DNA of 64,000 bases, from positions 186,001 through 250,000 of the forward strand of contig NZ_CAJFCL010000007.1 in NCBI RefSeq assembly GCF_904063065.1. The letters run 5' to 3'. The translations under genes and the position numbers were made by a program. The first letter of the stretch is position 1. Each line of letters begins with the position of its first letter. Below are positions 50,360-59,832 of the stretch, one piece after another. A model generated the notes under the pieces. That model worked only from the letters and a program-made list of their open reading frames with translations. It searched no databases and had not been told where the DNA came from. This stretch comes from Pseudomonas paraversuta (lineage in GTDB: Bacteria > Pseudomonadota > Gammaproteobacteria > Pseudomonadales > Pseudomonadaceae).

Positions 50360-52927
50360 TTACGCGAAGACGATTTCGTCGTCTTTTACGCTCGCTGTCA
50401 CAGTGGTGCCAGGCATGAACTGACCCGAAAGAATCAGTTGTGCCAGCGGGTTTTCGATCCAGCGCTGGATCGCACGTTTCAGTGGCCGTGCGCCATATAC
50501 CGGGTCGTAACCTACTGCGATCAGTTTTTCCAGAGCATCCTTGTCCAGCTCCAGACTCAGATCGCGTTCTGCCAGACGACTGCGCAGACGGCTCAACTGG
50601 ATCTCGGCAATGCCGGCGATCTGATCACGGGCCAGAGGCTCGAAGATCACCACTTCGTCGATCCGGTTCACAAACTCCGGACGGAAGTGGGTACTCACCG
50701 CATCCATTACCGCAGCCCGTTGTGCTTCGCGATCACCCACCAGCTCCTGGATCTGTGCAGAGCCCAGGTTGGAGGTCATCACGATCACCGTGTTGCGGAA
50801 GTCCACTGTACGACCGTGGCTGTCAGTCAGGCGACCGTCTTCAAGCACTTGCAACAGCACGTTGAACACATCCGGGTGGGCCTTCTCGACTTCATCCAGC
50901 AGGATTACCGAGTAAGGCTTGCGCCGTACAGCTTCGGTCAAGTATCCGCCTTCTTCGTAGCCCACATAGCCTGGTGGCGCACCAATCAGTCGAGCCACGG
51001 AATGTTTCTCCATGAACTCGGACATGTCGATCCGCACCATCGCCTCTTCAGTATCAAAGAGGAACTCTGCCAGCGCCTTGCACAACTCGGTTTTACCCAC
51101 ACCGGTCGGGCCCAGGAACATGAACGAGCCGCTTGGACGGTTCGGGTCGCTCAAGCCGGCACGGGAACGGCGAACCGCGTTGGACACGGCCACAACAGCC
51201 TCGTCCTGACCAATTACACGCTCATGCAGCAAGCTTTCCATCTTCATCAGCTTGTCGCGCTCACCTTCGAGCATCTTGGATACCGGAATACCGGTCCACT
51301 TCGACACGACCTCGGCGATCTCCTCTTCGGTCACTTTGCTGCGCAACAACTGATTCTCAGTTTTGCTGCTGTGCTCGTCGACCATCTGCAGGCTGCGCTC
51401 CAGATCGGGAATAACCCCGTACTGCAACTCGGCCATGCGGTTGAGGTTGCCGCTGCGGCGCGCCACTTCGAGTTCCTGACGCGCTTGCTCGATCTTTTGC
51501 TGGATCTGGGCAGAACCCTGCACTTCGGCTTTTTCCGAGGTCCAGATTTCTTCCAGGTCGGAATACTCGCGCTCAAGGCGCTCGATTTCTTCCTGCAATT
51601 TCTCGAGACGTTTTTTCGCCGCCTCATCCTCTTCTTTCTTCAGCGCCTGAGCTTCAACTTTCAGTTGAATCAAGCGACGCTCCAGACGGTCCAGCACTTC
51701 CGGCTTGGAGTCGATCTCCATGCGGATACGGCTGGCAGCCTCGTCGATCAGGTCAATCGCCTTGTCCGGCAATTGGCGATCAGTGATATAGCGATGGCTG
51801 AGTTTGGCCGCGGCAATGATTGCACCGTCGGTGATAGCCACCTTGTGGTGAACTTCATAGCGCTCTTTCAGACCCCGCAAAATTGCGATGGTGTCTTCTT
51901 CACTCGGCTCTTCAACCAGCACTTTCTGGAAGCGGCGCTCAAGAGCCGCGTCCTTCTCGATATATTGGCGGTATTCGTTGAGCGTGGTCGCACCCACGCA
52001 ATGCAACTCGCCCCGGGCCAGCGCAGGCTTGAGCATGTTGCCCGCATCCATTGCGCCTTCACCCTTACCGGCACCGACCATCACGTGCAGCTCGTCGATA
52101 AACAGGATGATCTGCCCTTCCTGCTTCGACAGTTCGTTAAGCAGCGCTTTCAGACGCTCTTCAAACTCACCGCGAAACTTGGCACCGGCAATCAATGCAC
52201 CGATGTCCAGCGACAGCAGGCGCTTGCCCTTGAGACCATCAGGCACTTCGCCATTGATGATCCGCTGCGCCAAGCCTTCGGCAATGGCAGTTTTACCCAC
52301 ACCAGGCTCGCCGATCAGGACCGGATTGTTTTTAGTCCGGCGCTGCAACACCTGAATGGTGCGGCGAATTTCATCGTCACGACCGATCACCGGATCGAGC
52401 TTGCCTTCTTCGGCACGCTTGGTCAGGTCGATGGTGTATTTATCCAGCGCCTGACGCGACTCTTCGACGTTCGGGTCGTTGACCGCTTCGCCGCCGCGCA
52501 AGTTGTTGATGGCGTTTTCCAGGGCTTTCTTGCTCACGCCCTGCCCCAGCAACAACTTGCTCAGTTTGCTGTTGTCGTCCATCGCCGCCAGCAACACCAT
52601 TTCACTGGTGATGAACTGGTCGCCTTTTTGCTGGGCCAGACGGTCTGCCTGATTCAGCAGACGAGCCAGATCCTGCGACATATTCACGTCGCCAGTAGGA
52701 TTCTGGATTTTTGGCAACTGATCGAGCTCTTTGGTCAGCTCTTTACGCAGGCTGTTTACATCAAAACCGACTTGCATCAGCAGCGGCTTGATCGAACCGC
52801 CCTGCTGATCCAGCAATGCCTGCATCAAGTGCGCCGGCTCAATGGCCGGATGGTCAAGGCCTACAGCCAATGACTGAGCATCGGACAAGGCCAATTGCAA
52901 CTTGCTGGTTAATCTATCTATACGCAT
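50360..52927 (-). CDS. clpB: ATP-dependent disaggregase ClpB
   Basis: 855 aa hexameric chaperone that, with DnaK, pulls proteins out of aggregates after heat. N-domain 1-150, first AAA+ module with Walker [10 protein letters not shown] (about 206-214) and Walker B ILFIDELH, coiled-coil middle domain about 410-530 ([21 protein letters not shown]..), second AAA+ with GPTGVGKTE (about 606-614) and [11 protein letters not shown]. Length normal. AAGGAAGG precedes the ATG. A sigma-32 promoter lies upstream, and rluD-pgeF read in the same direction. Confidence 0.98.
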   Translation of the reverse strand: MRIDRLTSKLQLALSDAQSLAVGLDHPAIEPAHLMQALLDQQGGSIKPLLMQVGFDVNSLRKELTKELDQLPKIQNPTGDVNMSQDLARLLNQADRLAQQKGDQFITSEMVLLAAMDDNSKLSKLLLGQGVSKKALENAINNLRGGEAVNDPNVEESRQALDKYTIDLTKRAEEGKLDPVIGRDDEIRRTIQVLQRRTKNNPVLIGEPGVGKTAIAEGLAQRIINGEVPDGLKGKRLLSLDIGALIAGAKFRGEFEERLKALLNELSKQEGQIILFIDELHVMVGAGKGEGAMDAGNMLKPALARGELHCVGATTLNEYRQYIEKDAALERRFQKVLVEEPSEEDTIAILRGLKERYEVHHKVAITDGAIIAAAKLSHRYITDRQLPDKAIDLIDEAASRIRMEIDSKPEVLDRLERRLIQLKVEAQALKKEEDEAAKKRLEKLQEEIERLEREYSDLEEIWTSEKAEVQGSAQIQQKIEQARQELEVARRSGNLNRMAELQYGVIPDLERSLQMVDEHSSKTENQLLRSKVTEEEIAEVVSKWTGIPVSKMLEGERDKLMKMESLLHERVIGQDEAVVAVSNAVRRSRAGLSDPNRPSGSFMFLGPTGVGKTELCKALAEFLFDTEEAMVRIDMSEFMEKHSVARLIGAPPGYVGYEEGGYLTEAVRRKPYSVILLDEVEKAHPDVFNVLLQVLEDGRLTDSHGRTVDFRNTVIVMTSNLGSAQIQELVGDREAQRAAVMDAVSTHFRPEFVNRIDEVVIFEPLARDQIAGIAEIQLSRLRSRLAERDLSLELDKDALEKLIAVGYDPVYGARPLKRAIQRWIENPLAQLILSGQFMPGTTVTASVKDDEIVFA

Positions 52928-53000
52928 TCGTCACCTTCCTTATGAGCAGGCCGGAGGGATGGAAACTCCTGAATGAAGAAACCTGCCAGATACCATAGTA

Positions 53001-53027
53001 GATGCGGGCAATTCCGGGAGTTTCAAG
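53001..53027 (-). promoter_or_regulatory. Sigma-32 heat-shock promoter of clpB
   Basis: On the minus strand CTTGAAA (53027-53021), 12 bases, CCCGCATC (53008-53001), close to the CTTGAAA-N(11-14)-CCCCATNT consensus of RpoH promoters. Located about 75 bases before the clpB start and just beyond the pgeF stop. Confidence 0.85.
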
Positions 53028-53051
53028 CCTGAAGGAAGTGACGTAGATCAG

Positions 53052-53783
53052 CTAGGCGGTCTTTTCGATCCAGACCAGAGATGCGAAACGGCCAGTACGA
53101 GGACTGCGCCGGTAGGAGTAAAAACGCGGGTCGCTCACGGTGCAAAAACCACCGCCGTAGACCGCGCCAATCCCCATGCGAGCCAGACGCAGGCGCGCCA
53201 GCTCATAGATATCGGCCATAAAACGACCTTGATTGATGCTGGGCACAAAGGCGGCATCAGCATCGGGCAGGTCATTTATAAAGACTTCCCGCACCTCGGC
53301 ACCGACTTCAAATGCCTTGGGGCCAATCGCCGGGCCCAGCCATACCAGAATCTCCCGGGGCTCAACATTGAGACTCAGGGCTGCTGCTTCAAGTACGCCT
53401 GCTGCCAGCCCGCGCCAACCGGCGTGGGCGGCAGCAACCCGGGTTCCGGCGCGATCGCAGAACAGCACGGGCAAGCAATCTGCCGTCATCGCCGTACAGG
53501 CAATACCGGGCGTGGCTGTCCAGCTGCCGTCCGCTTCGACGATACGTTCAGGATTGGCAGGCACGACCACAACCCCGTGAACCTGGCTGAGCCAAGCGGG
53601 CTGTACGTCGAAAACATGGGTCAGGCGCTGGCGGTTATGTGCAACGGCTACGGGATCGTCGTCGACATGGTCGCCCAGGTTGAAGCTGTCGAACGGCGCC
53701 AGACTGACGCCGCCCGCACGGGTGGTCACACAGGCCCTGATGCCTGCCGGCGCTGGCCAGTCAGGAATCAGGAAGGTGTTCAC
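53052..53783 (-). CDS. pgeF: Peptidoglycan editing factor PgeF (laccase-domain, YfiH-like)
   Basis: 243 aa. Cu-oxidase_4/YfiH fold: TTRAGGVS, QVHG, DCLPVLFCDRAGTRVAAAHAGWRGLAAGVLE (zinc Cys and His), WLGPAIGPKAFEVG. E. coli YfiH removes L-Ser-containing mistakes from the muropeptide pool; older annotations call it a laccase. ATG overlaps the rluD stop by 4 bases. Confidence 0.92.
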   Translation of the reverse strand: MNTFLIPDWPAPAGIRACVTTRAGGVSLAPFDSFNLGDHVDDDPVAVAHNRQRLTHVFDVQPAWLSQVHGVVVVPANPERIVEADGSWTATPGIACTAMTADCLPVLFCDRAGTRVAAAHAGWRGLAAGVLEAAALSLNVEPREILVWLGPAIGPKAFEVGAEVREVFINDLPDADAAFVPSINQGRFMADIYELARLRLARMGIGAVYGGGFCTVSDPRFYSYRRSPRTGRFASLVWIEKTA

Positions 53784-54748
53784 CCGACAAATGCCTCTCG
53801 GTCTTGCTTGAGCAACGTCAACAGCCAGACAAAATCGTCCGGAAGTGGCGATTCCCAGCTCATGCGCTTACCGGTCGTCGGATGATCCAACTCAAGGAAG
53901 CGCGCGTGCAGAGCCTGACGCGGGAAGTTTTTCAGGGATTCGACCATCGTCACACTGGCTGCCGGCGGGATACGGAAGCGACCGCCATAGGCAGGGTCTC
54001 CGACCAACGGGAAGTTGATGTGGGACATATGCACACGAATCTGGTGCGTACGACCGGTTTCCAGCTTGACCCGCACATGGGTGTGGGAACGGAAACGCTC
54101 AAGCACACGGTAATGACTCACCGCCTGCTTGCCGCCTTCCATTACCGCCATACGCTGGCGTTGCTGGCCGTGACGGCCGATGGGCGCATCGATCTTGCCC
54201 CCGGCAGTAACGACACCAATGACAATGCACTCATAGATTCGGCTGACACTGCGGCTCTGCAACTGTGTAACCAGTTGCGTCTGCGCCTGGATGGTCTTGG
54301 CGACCACCATCAGACCGGTGGTGTCTTTGTCCAGACGGTGCACGATCCCCGCACGCGGTACATTAATAATGTCCGGTACGTGATGCAGCAACGCATTGAG
54401 CAAAGTACCGTCGGCATGCCCGGCAGCCGGGTGTACCACCAAGCCGGCAGGCTTGTTGATAACCAGGATGTCATCGTCTTCGTAAACGATATCCAGAGGA
54501 ATGTCTTGGGCGACCCACTCACCCTGGGCTTCCTGCTCGGCAGTCAACTCCAGGATGGCGCCACCATGCACGATGTCACGGGGGCGGATGACCGCTCCGT
54601 CCACAGTGAGGCGGCCGTCTTTGATCCAGGCGGAAAGGCGCGAGCGCGAGTGCTCAGCGAATAATTGTGCGGCGACTTGATCGAGGCGTTGGCCACCCAG
54701 TTCGGACGGCACCTCTTCGCGAAGTTGAATTTTCTCGGACATGCTCAT
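53780..54748 (-). CDS. rluD: 23S rRNA pseudouridine synthase RluD
   Basis: 322 aa. S4 RNA-binding domain at about 18-75 (GQRLDQVAAQLF..LSAWIKDGRLTVDG) and catalytic domain with HRLDKDTTGL, where Asp140 is the nucleophile; also GRTHQIRVHMSHI. It makes pseudouridines 1911, 1915 and 1917 in helix 69. The second ATG two codons later is equally possible. First gene of rluD-pgeF-(clpB), divergent from bamD. Confidence 0.95.
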   Translation of the reverse strand: MSMSEKIQLREEVPSELGGQRLDQVAAQLFAEHSRSRLSAWIKDGRLTVDGAVIRPRDIVHGGAILELTAEQEAQGEWVAQDIPLDIVYEDDDILVINKPAGLVVHPAAGHADGTLLNALLHHVPDIINVPRAGIVHRLDKDTTGLMVVAKTIQAQTQLVTQLQSRSVSRIYECIVIGVVTAGGKIDAPIGRHGQQRQRMAVMEGGKQAVSHYRVLERFRSHTHVRVKLETGRTHQIRVHMSHINFPLVGDPAYGGRFRIPPAASVTMVESLKNFPRQALHARFLELDHPTTGKRMSWESPLPDDFVWLLTLLKQDREAFVG

Positions 54749-54890
54749 CAGGACCGCGCCAAGCCTTTGGTTTCGGCTGCGCGCTTGTGGTTAAATACGG
54801 CGTCTTTTGCCCCGAGGCTTTTCACGGGGCGCTCATCATAACAGGACGGACCCGCCCAAGACAGCGGCCGTCATAGGGACGCAAGCCGCC

Positions 54891-55904
54891 ATGCAAGTGA
54901 GACACCTGCTGCTGATCGCCATCCTCGCACTGACCGCCGCCTGCTCGTCGACAAAAGAAGTCGTGGACGACAACCTGAGCGAAGTCGAGCTGTACCAGCA
55001 GGCGCAGGCCGACCTGGATAACCACAGCTATACCAGTGCTACCGCCAAGCTGAAGGCTTTAGAGTCGCGCTATCCGTTCGGACGCTATGCCGATCAGGCC
55101 CAGCTCGAACTGATCTACGCCTACTACAAGAACTCCGAACCGGAAGCTGCCAAGTCCGCTGCCGAGCGATTCATTCGCCTGCACCCACAGCATCCAAACG
55201 TTGATTACGCCTATTACCTCAAAGGTTTGACTTCGTTTGACCAGGACGTAGGCCTGCTGGCCCGCTTTCTGCCGCTGGACATGACCAAGCGCGACCCTGG
55301 AGCTGCACGCGACTCCTACAACGAGTTTGCCCAGCTCACCAGCCGCTTCCCGAATAGCCGCTACGCTCCCGACGCCAAGCAACGCATGATCTATCTGCGT
55401 AACTTGCTGGCTGCGTATGAAATCCACGTAGCCGACTACTACCTGACCCGCCAGGCCTATGTAGCTGCTGCCAACCGTGGTCGCTATGTGGTCGAAAACT
55501 TCCAGGAAACCCCTGCAGTCGGCGACGGGCTTGCGGTGATGGTTGAGTCCTATCAGCGCATGCACCTCGATCAACTGGCCAACACCAGCCTCGAAGTACT
55601 GAAAGACAACTACCCGAACCACCCAAGCCTGGTTGACGGTCAGTTTGTGCCACAGGTTTCCGACTCGGATAACCGCTCCTGGTTGAGCAAGGCCACACTG
55701 GGCCTGATCGAATCCAGCACACCGCTGCCACCGGGTGAAACCCGTGCCAACCTGGATATCAAGAAGCAGTATCAGGATGCCAAAGACGCGATCCCGTCTG
55801 ATCTGAAGCCTAAAGATGCTGACGGCAATGTCATTCCGGACCCTGAGCCGGAAGGTCCAAGCCGCTCCTGGTTCAGCTACATGACCCTGGGTCTGTTCGA
55901 CTAA
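54891..55904 (+). CDS. bamD: BamD (ComL) outer-membrane assembly lipoprotein
   Basis: 337 aa lipoprotein of the BAM complex that inserts barrel proteins in the outer membrane. Lipobox LTAAC with lipidated Cys18, preceded by a hydrophobic signal. Five TPR-like helix pairs ([49 protein letters not shown]..). Longer than E. coli BamD (245) because of a C-terminal tail beyond about 255, as in other Pseudomonas. Start at [10 protein letters not shown]; upstream in-frame ATG at 54807 is unsupported. Terminator follows. Confidence 0.95.
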   Translation: MQVRHLLLIAILALTAACSSTKEVVDDNLSEVELYQQAQADLDNHSYTSATAKLKALESRYPFGRYADQAQLELIYAYYKNSEPEAAKSAAERFIRLHPQHPNVDYAYYLKGLTSFDQDVGLLARFLPLDMTKRDPGAARDSYNEFAQLTSRFPNSRYAPDAKQRMIYLRNLLAAYEIHVADYYLTRQAYVAAANRGRYVVENFQETPAVGDGLAVMVESYQRMHLDQLANTSLEVLKDNYPNHPSLVDGQFVPQVSDSDNRSWLSKATLGLIESSTPLPPGETRANLDIKKQYQDAKDAIPSDLKPKDADGNVIPDPEPEGPSRSWFSYMTLGLFD

Positions 55905-55920
55905 TCGTCCAGCCCATGTA

Positions 55921-55947
55921 AAAAGAGCCCTGCGGGGCTCTTTTTTT
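55921..55947 (+). terminator. Rho-independent terminator of bamD
   Basis: AGAGCCC, loop TGCG, GGGCTCT followed by TTTTTT, 16 bases after the stop, with an A-run on the other side. Confidence 0.92.
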
Positions 55948-56022
55948 ATGTTCGATTTGGTCCTGTGCGCCTGCCAATAGCTTGGCTAAACTGGCGCATC
56001 TTTTCTCGAATAGCGAATAACC

Positions 56023-56253
56023 ATGCTTCGTTTACTGATCTGGGCTGCTTTGATTGCTGCTGGCGTGTGGTTTTGGCGCAAGTACAAAGCCGGGCTGGCA
56101 ACCACTAAGAACCCGGTCGACCCGGGTGCTCAACCCATGGTTCGTTGCGCCCACTGCGGAGTTCACCTGCCCCGCGATCGCGCCCTGCACCAGCAGCAAG
56201 AGTGGTATTGCACGCAAAACCATCTGGAACAAGGACCAAAGCCCCGGGATTAA
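56023..56253 (+). CDS. Small membrane-anchored zinc-ribbon-like protein (PP0621 family)
   Basis: 76 aa. One hydrophobic helix at the N-terminus (LLIWAALIAAGVWFW) followed by a short soluble part with CAHCGVHLP and WYCTQNH, four possible metal ligands in a CxxC...C..H arrangement. Known from memory as a short conserved Pseudomonas family named after P. putida PP0621; no function known. Located between bamD and thiO, where P. aeruginosa has pilS and pilR. Confidence 0.75.
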   Translation: MLRLLIWAALIAAGVWFWRKYKAGLATTKNPVDPGAQPMVRCAHCGVHLPRDRALHQQQEWYCTQNHLEQGPKPRD

Positions 56254-56269
56254 AGCCAGCACCCCGGAC

Positions 56270-56319
56270 TTGCGGGAGCCGGCTTGCCGGCAATAGCCGC
56301 CAATTGCGGGCTCCCACAG
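56270..56319. repeat. REP element between the PP0621-type gene and thiO
   Basis: TTGCGGGAGCCGGCTTGCCGGCAATAG and CAATTGCGGGCTCCCACAGG, imperfect inverted pair between convergent genes. Confidence 0.7.
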
Positions 56320-56322
56320 GCT

Positions 56323-57435
56323 TCAAGCGATATTCTGGATGCGTCCTTGCGGTGCATAGGGCGCCGGATCGATGATCGGTTCACGCCCCAGCAGCAAGTC
56401 GGCGAACAACTGACAGGACGCCGGAGCCAGTACCAGCCCATTGCGATAGTGCCCGCAGTTAAGCCACAACCCGCCAACACCTGCGACCCGGCCAATATAT
56501 GGAATTCCCTCAGGCGAGCCCGGCCGTAATCCCGCCCAATGCCCCACCGGCTGCACACCGGCCAGAGCCGGAATCAGCTCGATCGCAGACGCCTGCAGGC
56601 TTTCCAGGGCTGTTCGGGTCGGGGTTTTATCGAAACCTTCGTGCTCGAGGGTGCTACCAATCAAGACATGCCCGTCACGCCGCGGAATCGCGTAGCGTCC
56701 TTTGGCCAGCACCATGCAGGACAAGAAGTCAGGTGCGCACTTGTAAAGAATCATCTGCCCTTTGACAGGCACTACCGGCAATTCAAGGCCCAGACTACTG
56801 AGCAGTTCACCGCTCCAGGCACCTGCCGCCAGCACCACCTCATCGCCGCGAATGTCCCCCTGAGCCGTGCTCACGCCGCAGACATTCTCGCCCTCACGGA
56901 TAAACCCCAGAACCTCGCACTGCTCATGGATGGTGACATTGGGCATGGCTTGCAACGCGGCCTTCAGTGATTTAACCAGCCGCGGATTACGCACATTGGC
57001 CACTTCGGCCATGTAAATGGCCCTTGAATAACCGCCCCCCAATACCGGTACCGCCCCTTCAACCGCAGAGATTTCGACCGTACTCAAGGGCCGGCCTTCA
57101 CGCTTGGCCCACACCAGGGCTTGCGCCTCGTCTTCAAGGTCAAGCCAGTACAAACCGGTGGTGTGAACTTCAGGATCAACACCTGTAGCGGCAAACAAAC
57201 GTTCTGCCAACTGTGGATAAAAGTCCTGCGACCAGTGAGCCAGGGCTGTAACAGCCGGGTTGTAGCGCCAGGGATAAAGCGGAGAAACGATCCCGCCACC
57301 GGCCCAGGAGGACTCCTGCCCTACAGCACTCTGGTCAAGAAGGGTTACCTGCCCGACTTCGGCTGCCAGATTGAACGCTGTCAGCAGCCCGATAACGCCG
57401 CCCCCTACAATCACTACGCGTTGTTGCTTAGCCAT
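56323..57435 (-). CDS. thiO: Glycine oxidase ThiO
   Basis: 370 aa FAD-dependent amine oxidase that makes iminoglycine for the thiamine thiazole ring. N-terminal FAD site VVIVGGGVIGLLTAFNLA; QESSWAGGGIVSPLYPWRY; C-terminal GLRPGSPEGIPYIGR and NCGHYRNGLVLAPAS, the substrate/FAD-binding motif of ThiO. Start ATG at 57435; a TTG just before it is not needed. Last gene before the minor pilin cluster. Confidence 0.9.
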   Translation of the reverse strand: MAKQQRVVIVGGGVIGLLTAFNLAAEVGQVTLLDQSAVGQESSWAGGGIVSPLYPWRYNPAVTALAHWSQDFYPQLAERLFAATGVDPEVHTTGLYWLDLEDEAQALVWAKREGRPLSTVEISAVEGAVPVLGGGYSRAIYMAEVANVRNPRLVKSLKAALQAMPNVTIHEQCEVLGFIREGENVCGVSTAQGDIRGDEVVLAAGAWSGELLSSLGLELPVVPVKGQMILYKCAPDFLSCMVLAKGRYAIPRRDGHVLIGSTLEHEGFDKTPTRTALESLQASAIELIPALAGVQPVGHWAGLRPGSPEGIPYIGRVAGVGGLWLNCGHYRNGLVLAPASCQLFADLLLGREPIIDPAPYAPQGRIQNIA

Positions 57436-57467
57436 CAATCAACTCAGCCCAAAATGAAAATAAATTG

Positions 57468-57869
57468 TTAGCGCCCCCAACACTGCCGCACTGTCAGGTC
57501 CGGAGCGGCCTGGGTAATTGCGGTCAAACCGGTATGGGCCAAGGTGAAATTCCCACACGCATCGTCCGCCATGGACGAGCCCGCTCTGCGGGTAGCCGTC
57601 AGCAAGAAGGCATGATCAGCGAGGTCGTGGGTAATCAGATAGTGCTCGTTGCCCGAACCAAGATTTTCCGCCCCACTGTATAAACCTTTTTTCGTATAAA
57701 AACGCTCCAGACTTTGGGATTGCTCCGACAACAAGACCACTATTTGAGCGCGGTAGGCACGCTGGACCGAGCCGCTGTAAACCGGATAAACCACTGCCCC
57801 AAGAAAACCGACGATTGCCACCACGATAACGAGTTCGATCAGGGTAAAGCCTGCCCCGTGCCTGCGCAT
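57468..57869 (-). CDS. pilE: Minor type IV pilin PilE
   Basis: 133 aa. Prepilin leader ends MRRHGAG, cut before FTLIELVIVVAIVGFLGAVVYPVY with Glu at +5. RAYRAQIVVLLSEQSQSLERFYTKKGLYS is typical of PilE-like minor pilins, with two Cys at about 104 and 130 for a disulfide. AGGAGGGC lies 5-6 bases upstream of the ATG. It directly follows pilX (9 bases); pilY1 and pilY2, which normally lie here, are missing. Confidence 0.88.
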   Translation of the reverse strand: MRRHGAGFTLIELVIVVAIVGFLGAVVYPVYSGSVQRAYRAQIVVLLSEQSQSLERFYTKKGLYSGAENLGSGNEHYLITHDLADHAFLLTATRRAGSSMADDACGNFTLAHTGLTAITQAAPDLTVRQCWGR

Positions 57870-57878
57870 CACGCCCTC

Positions 57879-58421
57879 CTACTGGATTTGCCGCCACATG
57901 ATCCTGCTCAATTGCCGGGAGCCTGCCCCACCCTCTTCGGCATCCACGTCCTGATAATGCGCATAAACACTCTCCAGGACGGTACGTGACTGCCCGTACA
58001 GGCCAATGCCCGTGACGCGGTACAAACGGGTCAAAGTGGTCGCAGGAAAATCTGCCGGGGCAATGCTCAAACCAAGGTTCTGGACACCGTAGAGCCCATC
58101 CGCAGCGCCTATCCAGTGAACTGCGGATACCGGGTGTATTCCGGGTGATAGCTGAGTGCGCACCTCTGCTGGCGGGGCGCATCTTGCAGGTGAGCTGCAG
58201 ACCGCGATTGCGGACCACTGCAGAGCCACCCAGGACTCACCGCTGCGCAGTGCAGTTTCGGCAGCCTGAAATGAATGATTGGCATGCTGGACGCTGCCGG
58301 TCATTTTCTCCTGCTGCACTGCAGTCTCCATGGCGGTCAGGCCAAGCAGAGTGAGTAACAGCAAGAAAACCATACTGGCCAATAGCGCCACGCCGCGTTG
58401 CGTGCTCGAAGAAAAACACAT
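57879..58421 (-). CDS. pilX: Minor pilin PilX
   Basis: 180 aa. QRG before VALLASMVFLLLLTLLGLTAMETAVQQEKM is the PilX/GspK-like N-terminus, which lacks Glu at +5. FQAAETALRSGE is the PilX hallmark. Two Cys pair (AVCSSPARC). A small pilus-tip or assembly-initiation subunit. Reads 8 bases after pilW. Confidence 0.87.
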   Translation of the reverse strand: MCFSSSTQRGVALLASMVFLLLLTLLGLTAMETAVQQEKMTGSVQHANHSFQAAETALRSGESWVALQWSAIAVCSSPARCAPPAEVRTQLSPGIHPVSAVHWIGAADGLYGVQNLGLSIAPADFPATTLTRLYRVTGIGLYGQSRTVLESVYAHYQDVDAEEGGAGSRQLSRIMWRQIQ

Positions 58422-58429
58422 GACGCGCC

Positions 58430-59125
58430 CTACGCCAGTCGATTACGTAGAGCCACCAACACGTTATAGCCCTGATCTTTTACCCGCCCCCCGGGATCTC
58501 GCAAGACCAGGGCGATACGCACGCTGCGGATACCGGCCACATCGGCAGGACTGTCTTCATAGCGCAAAACTGACTGCGTGCTCGAGGAATCGGCCACCCC
58601 AAAGCTCACGTCAAACGCGGCCACATTGTCCAGCAACACGGCATTATTGGCCCCGGACTTCAATTGCCCGTTTTCAAAACGGTAATGCAGCTCACGCAGG
58701 GCAAAGGCTATTTCACCGGGCGCCAGAGACAGTCGCGCCCCGCTGTATGCCTGCGCGAACGTCGTACAGTCGGATATGACGGTCCAGTCGGGCTTTGCCC
58801 CCTGAAGGCCTATGTCAGCGCTGATCATATGTAACGACCTGGATCCCTTCGGCCCCTGCCAGGAGATAGGTCTCTGAAAAGCGGAAGGTGCATCAATGAT
58901 GCGATCAGTCGACAGACACCCGAACATGCCGACCATACGAACTTCCTGAGCGATTTTGCTCAGCACGTAGCGCGCGTCTTCTTGTAGCGACGCGGATGAT
59001 CGCTGGCTGGCGTAGGTTTCGCGCGCGCTTAAAAAAACTTCGGTCAGCCCCAGCACCACCAGCAAACCCAACCCCAGCGACAGCATCAGCTCAATCAGGC
59101 CAAACCCCGCTTCAGGACGCCTCAC
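58430..59125 (-). CDS. pilW: Minor pilin PilW
   Basis: 231 aa. Leader MRRPEAG cut before FGLIELMLSLGLGLLVVLGL with Glu +5; SARETYASQRSSASLQEDARYVLSKIAQEVRMVGMFGC is the PilW family block. Start is GTG at 59125, sharing four bases with the pilV stop (GTGA). Confidence 0.9.
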   Translation of the reverse strand: MRRPEAGFGLIELMLSLGLGLLVVLGLTEVFLSARETYASQRSSASLQEDARYVLSKIAQEVRMVGMFGCLSTDRIIDAPSAFQRPISWQGPKGSRSLHMISADIGLQGAKPDWTVISDCTTFAQAYSGARLSLAPGEIAFALRELHYRFENGQLKSGANNAVLLDNVAAFDVSFGVADSSSTQSVLRYEDSPADVAGIRSVRIALVLRDPGGRVKDQGYNVLVALRNRLA

Positions 59126-59586
59126 GACGCACGCTCAATGGCATCTGCTGCCACTCGACTGGTCAGCGTAAAGGTTCGAAGCGAACCGGGGCTATTGCTG
59201 GCGCGCGAGTCATCCCACTCCAGGGTGATGGTCACCTGCTGACCACTGAGCGCGATGGCTCCCTTGGCACTTGCACCGCCGAACTGAAGAATATTGCGTT
59301 TGAAATCATTCAGATCCTGCCCCAGCACGCTCCCCGGGCCGGCAACCCCCTGCTGCAGGTCCGCCCCTGAAAAACTGTAGTCCGCGCCAGCGTTGGCACG
59401 AATCCGATCGAGCATGTCGTAGGCAATAAAATTGGCCTGGGTGCTCATCATTGCGCTGTCAGTGTGTTTGAGGGCATTGAGCTGAGCCACGGCGCCCCCC
59501 AGCAGGCCCCCGGATAAAATCAACGTCGCGACCAGAACCTCGATCAGGGTCATTCCGGTTTGACGGTTTTTTTCAGATCGAAACAT
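59122..59586 (-). CDS. pilV: Minor pilin PilV
   Basis: 154 aa from the start chosen here. Leader MFRSEKNRQTG is cut before MTLIEVLVATLILSGGLLGGAVAQL, Glu +5. Start at 59586 because GGGATGG lies 5-6 bases upstream; ATGs at 59595 and 59634 would lengthen the leader to 14 or 27 residues. First gene of pilV-W-X-E, divergent from the FimT-like gene. Confidence 0.87.
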   Translation of the reverse strand: MFRSEKNRQTGMTLIEVLVATLILSGGLLGGAVAQLNALKHTDSAMMSTQANFIAYDMLDRIRANAGADYSFSGADLQQGVAGPGSVLGQDLNDFKRNILQFGGASAKGAIALSGQQVTITLEWDDSRASNSPGSLRTFTLTSRVAADAIERAS

Positions 59587-59832
59587 GTGTGCCATCCCTG
59601 AGCATTTTCCTGGCGCCACGTCCTGCGTCGCCATAACCAGAGCCTAGTCTGGCGAGATGGTTCTACATGTAGGAGTGCGCCTAAGACGCGCGAGGACAGT
59701 TCGTCTGATCAAGTACGCCATGGGACAGGCAATACAGCTTAAACATGATGAAACCGTTGCCCGGCCAGGTCGTCTTTTTTCTGATCTATACATCAAAGGG
59801 CGCAAGGATTGCGCATGGTCACGGAGGACATC

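Noticed and set aside
50438..52873. 811-aa open frame antisense to clpB
   Set aside because: Mirror of clpB in GC-rich DNA; no ribosome site and the product is low-complexity-like. clpB is beyond doubt.
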